Below are positions 27,082 to 36,017 of a DNA stretch of 64,000 nucleotides, in pieces (the stretch's first letter is position 1; each line of letters begins with the position of its first letter). The stretch is from Chryseobacterium gleum (GTDB lineage Bacteria; Bacteroidota; Bacteroidia; Flavobacteriales; Flavobacteriaceae): NCBI GenBank assembly GCA_945881885.1, contig CAMCVI010000001.1:233826-297825 (forward strand). The letters are read 5' to 3'. Under the pieces are notes generated by a model. It worked only from the letters and a program-made list of their open reading frames with translations, made no database searches and was not told the DNA's origin. The translations under genes and the position numbers were made by a program.

Positions 27082-28371
27082 TTAATGTTCATGACCGCCG
27101 CCACCTTCACTTTTCAGTAAATGACTTTGAATGTAGTAAGCTCCTTTTAAGACAATTTTTGCGTTTGGTTCAATTTTTTGAAGCAATGTTACTTGAGTAT
27201 ATCCTAATTGTGAAGTTCCTGTTTTCACTTCAATACGTTGGAAGTGAAATGTTTTTCCTTCTGCTTCTTCGTGCTTGTCTCCATCTTCGTGATTATGTCC
27301 GTCTTTTTCATCGTGAGCTACTTCTTCTTTATGACCTTCTTCTAAAACAAAAACAAATTCTCTACCATCTGCTTTTATAATTGCTTCCGATGGTAAAGCT
27401 TTAACTGTATTTGCTCCTGCATCGATAAGTGCATTTACATACATTCCTGGTATTAATTTTTGTTGAAAGTTTGAAATATCAGCGTGTACGGCTACCGATT
27501 TTGTTTCATTTTCGAATGATTTACCCACACTAAATATTTTTCCATTAATTTCTTTATTACCTTGATTAGTTAGGATAAAACGAACATTTTGACCTTGTTT
27601 TACTTTGAATAAATCTTTTTCGTACACCAATAAATCTACGTGTAATTTAGAATTATCAACTATATTCATTAAGGGTTTACCTGCTTCTACATTACTACCA
27701 ATTTTAATATAAATTTCTGTAATATTTCCTGAAATTGGAGCTATAACAGGAACAGTTGCAGTTGTGTTTCCGTTACCACTAATGTGCAAAGTGTTCAATT
27801 GCTTTTGTAATGAATTAAACCTTGCTCTTTCAATTTCATAATCTGATTTAGTTTTTTGAAAAACTTTTTTAGAATTTACTTCTTCATCACTTAATGTTTT
27901 TTGTCTTTCAAATTCTAATTTTAGAAACTCTAAATTACTTTTTGAAGTTAGATATGCTTCTTGAATTTTAGTAAATTCAGGACTTTCAATTGTAGCAATA
28001 GTTTGTCCTTTACTTACTCTTTGTCCTTCGATTACATTTATTGTTTTTACAATTCCTGTAGTAAAAACAGATACATCAGCTTGATTTTGTGGTGGCAACT
28101 TCGTATAGCCGTTAGCCTTAATTACTTCACTTAAATTTTTATCTGAAAAAGTACCTAATTCTATACTTGATGCATTAAACTGAGCTTCATTTAATTCAAC
28201 TTCTTTAATTGCTGTTGGCTCTTTTTCTTCAGAGTGACTTTCTTCTGTATGAGCTTCACCATCTGTATGTACGTGTCCATCGCCTTCAGTATGACGCAAA
28301 GAAAAATATAAAATAATAGCAAGGATTATTGCTCCTACTATTGATGCATATATTATATTCGATTTTTTCAT
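27082..28371 (-). CDS. RND efflux periplasmic adaptor, CusB/CzcB family
   Basis: 429 residues. A single N-terminal membrane anchor (ASIVGAIILAIILYFSL) is followed by a His-rich segment (HTEGDGHVHTDGEAHTEE), then the lipoyl / alpha-hairpin / beta-barrel modules of membrane fusion proteins (TGIVKTINVIEGQRVSKGQ, VIAPISGNITEIYIKIGSNVEAG as adjoining parts). A second His-rich insertion lies near residue 350, and the chain ends GGGGHEH. The adaptor bridges the inner-membrane pump and outer-membrane channel. It follows the RND gene by 11 bp. Confidence 0.9.
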   Translation of the reverse strand: MKKSNIIYASIVGAIILAIILYFSLRHTEGDGHVHTDGEAHTEESHSEEKEPTAIKEVELNEAQFNASSIELGTFSDKNLSEVIKANGYTKLPPQNQADVSVFTTGIVKTINVIEGQRVSKGQTIATIESPEFTKIQEAYLTSKSNLEFLKLEFERQKTLSDEEVNSKKVFQKTKSDYEIERARFNSLQKQLNTLHISGNGNTTATVPVIAPISGNITEIYIKIGSNVEAGKPLMNIVDNSKLHVDLLVYEKDLFKVKQGQNVRFILTNQGNKEINGKIFSVGKSFENETKSVAVHADISNFQQKLIPGMYVNALIDAGANTVKALPSEAIIKADGREFVFVLEEGHKEEVAHDEKDGHNHEDGDKHEEAEGKTFHFQRIEVKTGTSQLGYTQVTLLQKIEPNAKIVLKGAYYIQSHLLKSEGGGGHEH

Positions 28372-28382
28372 TTTACTTTTTA

Positions 28383-31300
28383 TTATTGATTGATACTGTA
28401 TTGAATTGTAATTATAGTTTGATTGTAATTATAAATCGCTTCGCTATAATTTAATTGAATTTGACTTGCTGTTTCTAAACTTTGAACATATTCCACATAT
28501 GAAATATCACCGTTTTGATATGCTTTTGTTGCATTTTTAATTATTAAATTAGCATTTGGCACTGCTGTATTTTTATAATAATCAATTAATGAAGCATATG
28601 TAGCTAATTGCTCAGATTGTTGCTCTAAATGACTCTTAAATTGCTGATTTATATAATCGGCATTTTTCTGTTCTCGTTCAATATTTGTTTTTGCAGATTT
28701 TGCTCTTGCAATACTACTACCTGCAAATATTGGAACAGACAAACCAATTACAACACCTTGAAATTGAGGTGTGCTATTATAATATGTTGGTGATCCGTTT
28801 ACATCTTGATTACCAGTTATTGACTGCAAAAAGTAACCTAATGAAAAATCTGGAGACAATGCTGATTTTTCTACTTTATGATTGGCTTGTGCTATTTTAA
28901 CTTGTTGATCTGCTAATTGAACAATTGGATTTTGTTTTACCATTGAACTATCAACTTTCGCCATAGCAGGATAAGGAACAAATGAAGTATCCGTTGCTAT
29001 AAATTCGGTTTTTAAATCTAAAATTGCTTTTAGTTTTGATTTTTCAATGGCGATTTGTGTTTTATTGTGCTTTATTTTTTGTTCTAATTCTTGTTGTTTC
29101 GCTAATGCAATTGTTTTTTCTAAAGCATTTGTTTCACCTGTTTGAAATTTTAGATTGGCTGACTTTACAAATTTTTGCATCACTGTATTTTGTTTTTCTA
29201 AAACAGCATTTTGTTTTTCATAAAACAATAAAGTATTCCAAGATTGCCTAATAGAATAAGTCACTTCTTGTTTTGAAACACCTAATTTCGTTGCGCTTGC
29301 ATTACTATATGCTGCAAGTAAACTTCTTTTAGCACTTATTTGAAATGGATTAAAACTTTGACTGATTCCAAAATTTTTGTCTTGAGCTTGTGAATTTATC
29401 TGTCCAAATGTTCCTGACAATTCCGTTTTAGGAAGTTCAAATGCAGTTTTTTGCAATTGTGTTTGCATTTTTACTTCTAATTCTGAAGCTTGAATACTTT
29501 GATTATTTTTTAAGCCTATTTCAAGCGCTTGTTTTAAATCAAGTTTCTGAGTTTCCTGTGCATTTGCTCCGAATATCCCAAATAAAAATGTAATTACTAA
29601 AGCCGAATTATTCATAGTTTTTCTTTTGATTTTAATGCCTTTCTCAAAATACAAATACAGAATTGGAAGGACAATTAATGTAAGTAAAGTGGCTGTTATT
29701 AACCCACCTATAACAACAGTTGCTAATGGTTTTTGAACTTCTGCACCAGCACTACTACTAATTGCCATTGGTAAAAATCCAAGTGAAGCAACAGCAGCGG
29801 TTAATATAACAGGTCTTAATCTTACTTTAGTACCTTCTTTTATTCTGTCATATACATTGTCCACACCTTGCTTTTTAAGTTCATTAAAATATCCAATTAA
29901 AACAATACCATTCAGTACAGCTACACCGAAAAGAGCAATAAATCCAACACCTGCCGAAATACTAAATGGCATATCTCGTAACCAAAGGGCAACAATACCA
30001 CCAATAGCAGATAATGGAATAGCAGTAAATATTAATAATGATTGTTTGATTGATTTAAAAGTAAAATAAAGCAGTACTAAAATTAAACCTAATGCTACTG
30101 GTACAGCAACAGAAAGTCGTTTGTTAGCCTCGATAAGATTTTCAAATTGACCACCATAAGTAGTGTAATATCCTTCAGGTAATTTAAGTTTTTCGTCTAA
30201 TTTAGCTTGAATGGTTTCTACAACCGTTTTTACATCAGCACCACGAACATTGAAACCTACGACAATTCTACGTTTTCCATTTTCACGAGAAATTTGCATT
30301 GGTCCATCTTCATATTTTACATCTGCAATTTGTTCTAAAGGTATTTGATTACCTGATGGTAAGGTTACAAATAAAGCTTTTAGATTTTCAATATCTTTTC
30401 TACTGTCATTATCTAATCGTACAACTAAATCGAAACGTTTTTCACCTTCATAAACAACACCTGCCGTTTCTCCAGCAAATCCCATTCTGACTACTTTGTT
30501 TAAGTCGCCAATTTTTAAACCGTAAAGTGCTAATTTGTCTTTATTGTAACGAATTGTAATTTGTGGTAACCCTGCAACTCGTTCTGCTTTAGCATCAGAA
30601 ACACCTTCAACACCATTAATTAACTGAACTACTTCTTCACCTTTGCTGACTAACATATCAATATCATCACCAAAAATTTTAATGGCAACATCACTTCTTA
30701 CACCTGTCATTAGCTCATTAAAACGCATTTGAATTGGTTGAGAAAACTCTGTAAATGCACCTGGAATATCAGACAAAGCGTGTTCCATTTTTTCCATTAA
30801 TTCCTCTTTGGTTTCAGCTGATGTCCATTCACTTTTATCTTTCAAGAGGATAATCATATCACCTGCTTCAATAGGCATTGGGTCAGTAGGAATTTCAGCC
30901 GAACCAATTTTGGTTACTATCATTTTAATTTCAGGAAATTTGTCTCTTAAAATTTGTTCTGCTTTTGTTGTTGCATCAACTTCTTGTGATAAAGAACTAC
31001 CTGAAGCTATAATCAAATGCGTAGCAATATCACCTTCATCAAGTGTGGGAATGAACTCGCCACCTAATGTGTTAAATAAGACTAACGAACCTATAAATAA
31101 CGTAATAGCTATACCAATAATAGCAGCTTTAACTCGTAATGCTTTTTCTAAAATTGGCGTATAGAAATTGTAAATGGAATCTATTATTTTATCACTAAAA
31201 TTCTTTTTATGTCCTGTTTCTTTTTTTAATGCCAAAGCAGACATCATTGGAACATAAGTTAATGACAATATAAATGCTCCTAATATGGCAAATGAAACAG

Positions 31301-32732
31301 TTTGTGCCATTGGACCAAACATTTTCCCTTCGATTCCTACTAAGGCTAAAATTGGCAGATATACTATCAAAATTATTATTTCACCAAAAGCGGCACTACT
31401 TCTAATTTTTGCAGATGCTTTATACACTTCATCATTCATTTCTTGTGGGGTGAGTTTACCTTTATTACTGACTTGGAGTCGATGAATTATTGCTTCTACA
31501 ATAATAACAGCACCATCAACGATTAATCCAAAATCGATTGCTCCCAAACTCATTAAATTTCCACTCACTCCGAAAAGTTTCATCATTGAAATGGCAAATA
31601 ATAAAGCTAATGGAATAACCGAAGCTACTACTAAACCTGCTCTCCAATTACCAAGAAGTAATACTAAAATGAAAATTACAATTAATGCACCTTCAATAAG
31701 ATTGGTTTGAACAGTACTAATGGCTTTATCCACTAAAACTGTTCTATCCATAAACGCCTCAATTTCTACACCTTCAGGAAGTGATTTTTTGATTTGTTCC
31801 ATTTTTTCTTTGACTGTTTTAACAACTTCACCACTATTTTCGCCTTTAAGCATCATTACCATTCCTGATACTTCTTCGCCTTTTCCATCTTTTGTAACTG
31901 CTCCATATCTGATACTACTACCTATTTGAACCTTTGCAACATCACGAATAAGAATTGGAATTCCATTTTGATTTTTAACTACAATTTTATTGATGTCTTC
32001 AATACCATTTACCATTCCCACACCACGAATGAAATAAGCATAAGGCTTTTTATCAATGTATGCACCACCTGTATTTTCATTGTTATTTTCTAACGCATCA
32101 AAAATTTCGGTAATTGTAGTATTCATACTTTTCAGTTTATCTGGCTGAACAGCAATTTCATATTGTTTAAGATTTCCACCAAGTGTATTCACTTCAGCAA
32201 CACCTTTTGTCCCAATTAATTGGGGTTTTATAATCCAATCTTGAATTGTTCTTAAATCGGTTGCGTTGTATTTTTCTTCATACCCTTTTTTTGGAAATAC
32301 TACATATTGGTATATTTCACCCAATCCTGTACTAACTGGAGCCATTTCAGGTGTACCGACTCCTTTTGGTATGGTGTTTTCGGCTTCTTTTATTCGTTCA
32401 GTAATTTGTGCTCTTGCCCAATAAATATCTACTTCTTCTTTAAATACTACTGTTACAACACTTAAACCAAAACGACTTATTGAACGAAGTTCAACAATAT
32501 CAGGAATTGATTTAACTGATTGTTCTATTGGATAAGTGATAAATTGCTCTACTTCTTGGGTTGCCAAAGTAGGTGAACTCGTAATTATTTGTACTTGATT
32601 GTTTGTAATATCTGGTAACGCATCAATTGGTAAAGTATATAATGAATAACTACCAACGATAACTAATACGAGTGTAAAAAGTCCAATAATAAATTTATTA
32701 TTGATACTAAAATGAATGATTTTATCTAACAT
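28383..32732 (-). CDS. CzcA/CusA RND metal pump fused to its TolC-like outer-membrane factor
   Basis: The start is taken at 32732 (MLDKIIHFSINNKF); an earlier ATG at 32798 would add a non-conserved 22-residue extension. The 1449-residue chain has two parts. About 1-1035 is a full RND pump of twelve membrane helices; the TM4 motif is DFGLIVDGAVIIVEA. From about 1040 a new signal-like segment (SALVITFLFGIFGANAQ) starts a TolC/CzcC-like outer-membrane factor (LDLKQALEIGLKNNQSIQA). The DFGxxxDGAxxxVE pattern is that of CzcA-type exporters of Zn/Co/Cd/Ni, not the CusA Cu/Ag pattern. How one chain spans both membranes is unclear; cleavage after export is possible. Confidence 0.9.
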   Translation of the reverse strand: MLDKIIHFSINNKFIIGLFTLVLVIVGSYSLYTLPIDALPDITNNQVQIITSSPTLATQEVEQFITYPIEQSVKSIPDIVELRSISRFGLSVVTVVFKEEVDIYWARAQITERIKEAENTIPKGVGTPEMAPVSTGLGEIYQYVVFPKKGYEEKYNATDLRTIQDWIIKPQLIGTKGVAEVNTLGGNLKQYEIAVQPDKLKSMNTTITEIFDALENNNENTGGAYIDKKPYAYFIRGVGMVNGIEDINKIVVKNQNGIPILIRDVAKVQIGSSIRYGAVTKDGKGEEVSGMVMMLKGENSGEVVKTVKEKMEQIKKSLPEGVEIEAFMDRTVLVDKAISTVQTNLIEGALIVIFILVLLLGNWRAGLVVASVIPLALLFAISMMKLFGVSGNLMSLGAIDFGLIVDGAVIIVEAIIHRLQVSNKGKLTPQEMNDEVYKASAKIRSSAAFGEIIILIVYLPILALVGIEGKMFGPMAQTVSFAILGAFILSLTYVPMMSALALKKETGHKKNFSDKIIDSIYNFYTPILEKALRVKAAIIGIAITLFIGSLVLFNTLGGEFIPTLDEGDIATHLIIASGSSLSQEVDATTKAEQILRDKFPEIKMIVTKIGSAEIPTDPMPIEAGDMIILLKDKSEWTSAETKEELMEKMEHALSDIPGAFTEFSQPIQMRFNELMTGVRSDVAIKIFGDDIDMLVSKGEEVVQLINGVEGVSDAKAERVAGLPQITIRYNKDKLALYGLKIGDLNKVVRMGFAGETAGVVYEGEKRFDLVVRLDNDSRKDIENLKALFVTLPSGNQIPLEQIADVKYEDGPMQISRENGKRRIVVGFNVRGADVKTVVETIQAKLDEKLKLPEGYYTTYGGQFENLIEANKRLSVAVPVALGLILVLLYFTFKSIKQSLLIFTAIPLSAIGGIVALWLRDMPFSISAGVGFIALFGVAVLNGIVLIGYFNELKKQGVDNVYDRIKEGTKVRLRPVILTAAVASLGFLPMAISSSAGAEVQKPLATVVIGGLITATLLTLIVLPILYLYFEKGIKIKRKTMNNSALVITFLFGIFGANAQETQKLDLKQALEIGLKNNQSIQASELEVKMQTQLQKTAFELPKTELSGTFGQINSQAQDKNFGISQSFNPFQISAKRSLLAAYSNASATKLGVSKQEVTYSIRQSWNTLLFYEKQNAVLEKQNTVMQKFVKSANLKFQTGETNALEKTIALAKQQELEQKIKHNKTQIAIEKSKLKAILDLKTEFIATDTSFVPYPAMAKVDSSMVKQNPIVQLADQQVKIAQANHKVEKSALSPDFSLGYFLQSITGNQDVNGSPTYYNSTPQFQGVVIGLSVPIFAGSSIARAKSAKTNIEREQKNADYINQQFKSHLEQQSEQLATYASLIDYYKNTAVPNANLIIKNATKAYQNGDISYVEYVQSLETASQIQLNYSEAIYNYNQTIITIQYSINQ

Positions 32733-32827
32733 TTTTATTGTATAATGAATTAATAAACAGATAACTGTTTTTCTTTTTAAGTTACTTAAAAGACACAACT
32801 TATTAACCCGAAATTACTCGGGCTTCA

Positions 32828-33154
32828 TTATACTAACTGAGGTGGTTGCCAAATACTTCCGAAGAAATTTGAAAAAGAAGTTGACTTATAAAAAGAAATA
32901 GAAGTTTTTATTTCTTGAAATTGTACTAAAAATTGAAAGGATTGTATTTCAAAAAAGCTTAATGTTTGTTGACCACAACAATTGCAAACACAAAAAGGAG
33001 AACATAAATCTGTTTCTTCATCGTGTGAGTGATTATGATGTGAGCTTGTTTGTGTGTGTGAAGATTTCACTAAAGCATCATTATGATTATCTGCACAAGG
33101 ATAGGCAGTAAGCATAATTATATATATTGATAATATGATGTTTAGTATTTTCAT
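32828..33154 (-). CDS. DUF6660-like small exported Cys/His protein
   Basis: 108 residues with a signal peptide (ILSIYIIMLTAYPCA). The mature part has a His cluster (SSHHNHSHDEE) and the motif LCSPFCVCNCCGQQTLSF, ending FGSIWQPPQLV. This layout is that of DUF6660-type proteins found upstream of Czc/Cus operons in Flavobacteria. It lies 95 bp before the RND gene and is probably the first gene of that transcript. Likely a periplasmic metal binder or sensor accessory; no activity is known. Confidence 0.72.
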   Translation of the reverse strand: MKILNIILSIYIIMLTAYPCADNHNDALVKSSHTQTSSHHNHSHDEETDLCSPFCVCNCCGQQTLSFFEIQSFQFLVQFQEIKTSISFYKSTSFSNFFGSIWQPPQLV

Positions 33155-33230
33155 TGTTGTAAAAGTAATATTTTTTTACAATAAATAAAAATAATTACGA
33201 ATTGTGTTTTTTGTTTTATAACTCATGAAG

Positions 33231-33249
33231 ATTAATTTTGCAAATTAAT
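33231..33249. promoter_or_regulatory. Palindrome upstream of the metal operon
   Basis: ATTAATTT-TGC-AAATTAAT has two perfect 8-bp arms and lies 77 bp before the start of the DUF6660-like gene. It could be an operator for the efflux operon; no regulator is tied to it. Confidence 0.35.
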
Positions 33250-33494
33250 TATATAGTATTGATTTCTCTAAAAACGTCTTCTAAATCATTATTGTAAATC
33301 CCTTCAAATTTTAATTGTTCATCAGTTTTGCCTTCGGTCATATCCCATATTTTGGCATTGATTCCTAATGAAATAAGAAATGGTATTTTATTTAGTATTA
33401 TGCTGACAGCGTTTTCGCTCATATCTGGAATAATCAGTACACTTTTTGCTGACGATTTACACGATGCTAATGTTTGTCGTATTATCGACAACAT
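33249..33494 (-). pseudogene. Fragment of a Toprim-type primase
   Basis: An 81-codon reading (SVLIIPDMSENAVSIILNK, SLGINAKIWDMTEGKTDEQL, NNDLEDVFREI) resembles the late Toprim part of plasmid or phage primases (the LLPD...GI.VKI.D...GKD pattern). The usual upstream zinc-finger half is missing: the frame is closed by a stop 18 bases upstream of the ATG. The opposite strand is also open from 33328 to 33609, and the sequence to the right (33495-33610) looks unrelated, so a junction of two gene remnants is likely. Confidence 0.4.
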
Positions 33495-33630
33495 AATAAA
33501 TAAAAATATTCAATACCCTAATGTTAATTTTGAATCCGTAAGAGTTAATATTGAAAATGAAATTTTAAAATTACCAATAAAGCAAAAAATGAAATATGTA
33601 GGTTTTTAATAAATGCAACTGTCAATAGAC

Positions 33631-34090
33631 TTATAATTTTCCTTTTTTTCTTTGCTTCTACGTTTATTCAATTCACGCGTCAAATAGCCACTCTTTGGTC
33701 TTGGTTTGGAATCTTTACTACCTTTCGGTCTGCAAAGTATTGTTCCTTGTACTTTTGTTCTTTTATAAATTAGACTACTTTCAAATTCTGCAAAGGCTGC
33801 TAAATTTGGAAATATAATCTCCCCATAGAACTTCTGAAATCGATATCAATCCGATACCATTATCAACTAACTCCTGTATCTCAAGAATAAGTTCTCTTGA
33901 TGACCTCGCAAATCTATCCAATTTATAAACAATAATAGACGAATACTCTCCCTCACGAAGTTTCATCAACAGTTCATGCTTCACGGGACGAGTTTTGTGA
34001 CTGCTTTACACTTCTTCATAAAGGTCAAATTTATATGCTAAATCAGAGGTATATTGCAAAAATCTAATCTTTTGATTTTCATTTGTTTAC
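33631..34090 (-). pseudogene. Degenerate serine recombinase (resolvase family)
   Basis: Pieces of a resolvase are readable in order but in different frames. FDLYEEV is followed by an in-frame stop, then SSHKTRPVKHELLMKLREGE, then YSSIIVYKLDRFARSSREL (the conserved catalytic-domain helix). After ISISE the frame shifts and continues as IIFPNLAAFAEFESSLIYKR and a basic tail to 33631. At least one stop and one deletion or frameshift are present, and the N-terminal Y-R-S active-site strand is not recognisable. It is probably a relic of an earlier insertion that brought in the metal genes. Confidence 0.75.
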
Positions 34091-34151
34091 CGACTTTTGG
34101 AAACGCGGCAATAGATGGCGACTTGTGATTTGAATCATTAATATTTTCCAT
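34038..34151 (-). other. Possible 37-codon ORF or 5' gene fragment
   Basis: An ATG at 34151, just after the stop of the 62-residue gene, opens MENINDSNHKSPSIAAFPKV and ends at 34038, inside the recombinase relic. It may be the 5' end of a gene cut by the insertion, or chance. Confidence 0.25.
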
Positions 34152-34155
34152 AAAT

Positions 34156-34344
34156 TTATGATTTTAATGTTCTATTTAATGCTTTGTAGTTATGCAGAGC
34201 ATAATTTAAAGCCTTTAAAACGAAGCCTAAAGCAAATAACCCAACAACACCTGCTGCAATGTATATAGTCGTTTTTACATACTTGTCTTTATGCAATTCT
34301 TCCTTTAAGATTTGGTTTATACTTCCTATATTAGTCTTTTTCAT
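34156..34344 (-). CDS. Small one-helix membrane protein
   Basis: 62 residues with one hydrophobic helix (TIYIAAGVVGLFALGFVLKA) after a charged N-terminus and a basic tail. Its start overlaps the end of the preceding small gene by 14 bases. It is the last gene of a three-gene set of overlapping small genes (34869 to 34156) that follows the primase in this island. Function unknown; phage- or plasmid-derived membrane peptides are a possibility. Confidence 0.55.
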   Translation of the reverse strand: MKKTNIGSINQILKEELHKDKYVKTTIYIAAGVVGLFALGFVLKALNYALHNYKALNRTLKS

Positions 34345-34525
34345 TTTCTCTTGGGTAAGAAGTTTTAATCACATGATAAATCAATACCAATGCACTTGTT
34401 GCAATAACACCGAAAATAATTTTTTCAAACACTTTGTTTTTTCCATTAAGTATTACATTTTGTTTTTGCAAATCTGAAATTGGAGGTGGAATAGGGTTCG
34501 CTTCTAATGTTGTGAAATCTATCAT
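34331..34525 (-). CDS. Small one-helix membrane protein
   Basis: 64 residues; a Pro-rich N-terminus (NPIPPPISDL), then one transmembrane helix (IIFGVIATSALVLIYHVI) and a charged tail. It overlaps the upstream gene by 4 bases (ATGA) and the downstream one by 14. Not recognised; the tight overlaps suggest a shared role with its two neighbours. Confidence 0.55.
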   Translation of the reverse strand: MIDFTTLEANPIPPPISDLQKQNVILNGKNKVFEKIIFGVIATSALVLIYHVIKTSYPRENEKD

Positions 34526-34869
34526 TTTTTTATTATTTTAATTTGTTCATTAGTTAAAGTAATAATTACATAGTCATAAACAGCATAGTGGTTTTTCCCA
34601 TCGTGCTTTTTAACATTATTATGAACGTTAAATGAAAAACCTTTTCCCAAAAGGTACTGCTTGAAAAATATTTTTTCATTTTCTCCAACCATAAGTTCGT
34701 TAAGTATTCGGAGGTTAATATGCAAAGGTTTGTTTATAAATGCTGCACTATGTCTCAATTCATTAGCTTTTTTGTTGTAATAAGATATACGGTTAAATGA
34801 ATTTGCAAAGCGCTGATTAATTCTTTTTGGAACAAATGGTTCACCTGTAAATAAGTCTTTTCTAATCAT
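34522..34869 (-). CDS. Hypothetical protein of the island
   Basis: 115 residues, basic and soluble, no signal peptide. NRISYYNKKANELRHSAAFIN and a C-terminal YDYVIITLTNEQIKIIKK are the most regular parts. It is the first of three overlapping small genes, 165 bp downstream of the primase gene. I do not recognise the family. Confidence 0.55.
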   Translation of the reverse strand: MIRKDLFTGEPFVPKRINQRFANSFNRISYYNKKANELRHSAAFINKPLHINLRILNELMVGENEKIFFKQYLLGKGFSFNVHNNVKKHDGKNHYAVYDYVIITLTNEQIKIIKK

Positions 34870-35034
34870 AATCTATATGTTTTTACTCAAAGATATGATG
34901 TAAAATAGACTTACCCAATAGGGTTAAATTGCTTAATTTTGAAAATGTGTTTTAATTTGTTTTAATGTGAATAATAAGTGCATAAAAGTTATTAACAATC
35001 GCATTTATTTTATTTTAATACGCGGTGAAATACA

Positions 35035-35901
35035 TTAAGATGATTTTTTTCTAAAATTTAAAATAAAATCTGCGACATCATATTTTTCTCTTTTATCATC
35101 AATTGAAGCATTATCTTCTAAATATTTAGAAACTTTAATATCGAAACTCTTTTCAAGTTTTTTAGTTTTTTCCATCCATAAATCATAAGCACCAATATCA
35201 GGAAACAAAATGATTTTTCGATTCTTTAATGGTTCTAAATATTTAGATGATAAATTGCTAATACCACCCGTCGCCATCCAAATAAAATCTTGAAAAAACA
35301 AACTTGCGATAATTGCTGTTTTTTCGCTCTCTACTAAAGCAATAGGTCTATTCGGATAAATCGGAAGTAAATGTTCGCCAAAAAGACACTTACGGATATT
35401 TTCATTTGGTATTTTAAGTTTTTTATGTACCCAAGTTATGTGATTGTATGGAACTTTTATACGTTTGCCACTATCATTATTGTATAACATTATTTTACCA
35501 GTTCTAACATTATTATCCTTGTCTATATACCAAAATATATTTGCACCATTCCAATTATTTGAACTTCCAATTTTATATAATTCAATAACACTTTTAGTAT
35601 CTTCAATTCCGAATTGTACTTTTAAAAAATTTACAAAATTGTTTGCGTAAATATTACTGATGCTTTTGTCTAAGTAGTTTGAAGGTATATAAATAATTTT
35701 TTCTTCTCTATTTTGTGAATGGTAATAGCCAATTTCAGTTTTCGATTGTATATTAGGCAGAAATGTTTCTCCGCAAGAATGGCAAAATCCAAATTTTATG
35801 AAATCATCAAATGGTACAAATTTCCCATCATTATTTCCCTTTCCACAAGGGCAACTTTTAACATTAAAACGGTTTTTACTATTTAATTTATAATCTGTCA
35901 T
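35035..35901 (-). CDS. DUF6371-like zinc-finger/Toprim primase-type protein
   Basis: 288 residues from ATG 35901 (MTDYKLNSKNRFNVKSC); a 20-residue longer version is possible but not needed. A CHC2-like zinc site is formed by CPCGKGNNDGKF and FCHSCGETF near residues 15-42. A Toprim-like half follows, with LPIYPNRPIALVESEKTAII (the acidic E of Toprim) and KIILFPDIGAYDLW (DxG). This is the architecture of DUF6371 and mobile-element primases, which probably start replication of the excised element. It lies next to the RepA-like ATPase. Confidence 0.75.
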   Translation of the reverse strand: MTDYKLNSKNRFNVKSCPCGKGNNDGKFVPFDDFIKFGFCHSCGETFLPNIQSKTEIGYYHSQNREEKIIYIPSNYLDKSISNIYANNFVNFLKVQFGIEDTKSVIELYKIGSSNNWNGANIFWYIDKDNNVRTGKIMLYNNDSGKRIKVPYNHITWVHKKLKIPNENIRKCLFGEHLLPIYPNRPIALVESEKTAIIASLFFQDFIWMATGGISNLSSKYLEPLKNRKIILFPDIGAYDLWMEKTKKLEKSFDIKVSKYLEDNASIDDKREKYDVADFILNFRKKSS

Positions 35902-36017
35902 AAAATTAGTCTTATATGTTTGTAATTGCAATCGCCTATATAAGGCCTTACAAGGATACAATCATTGTAAATTGATTTACAAAGTTTCTTTGCAATTACA
36001 AACATTGGTTATAGTGC

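Noticed and set aside
32733..32798. Longer RND start at 32798
   Set aside because: The extra 22 residues are not pump-like, and MLDKIIHFSINNKF fits the usual start.
33328..33609. 93-codon open frame on the plus strand
   Set aside because: Its left part is the complement of the Toprim-like frame, which looks more protein-like. Only the right end, from about 33495, might be a separate remnant.
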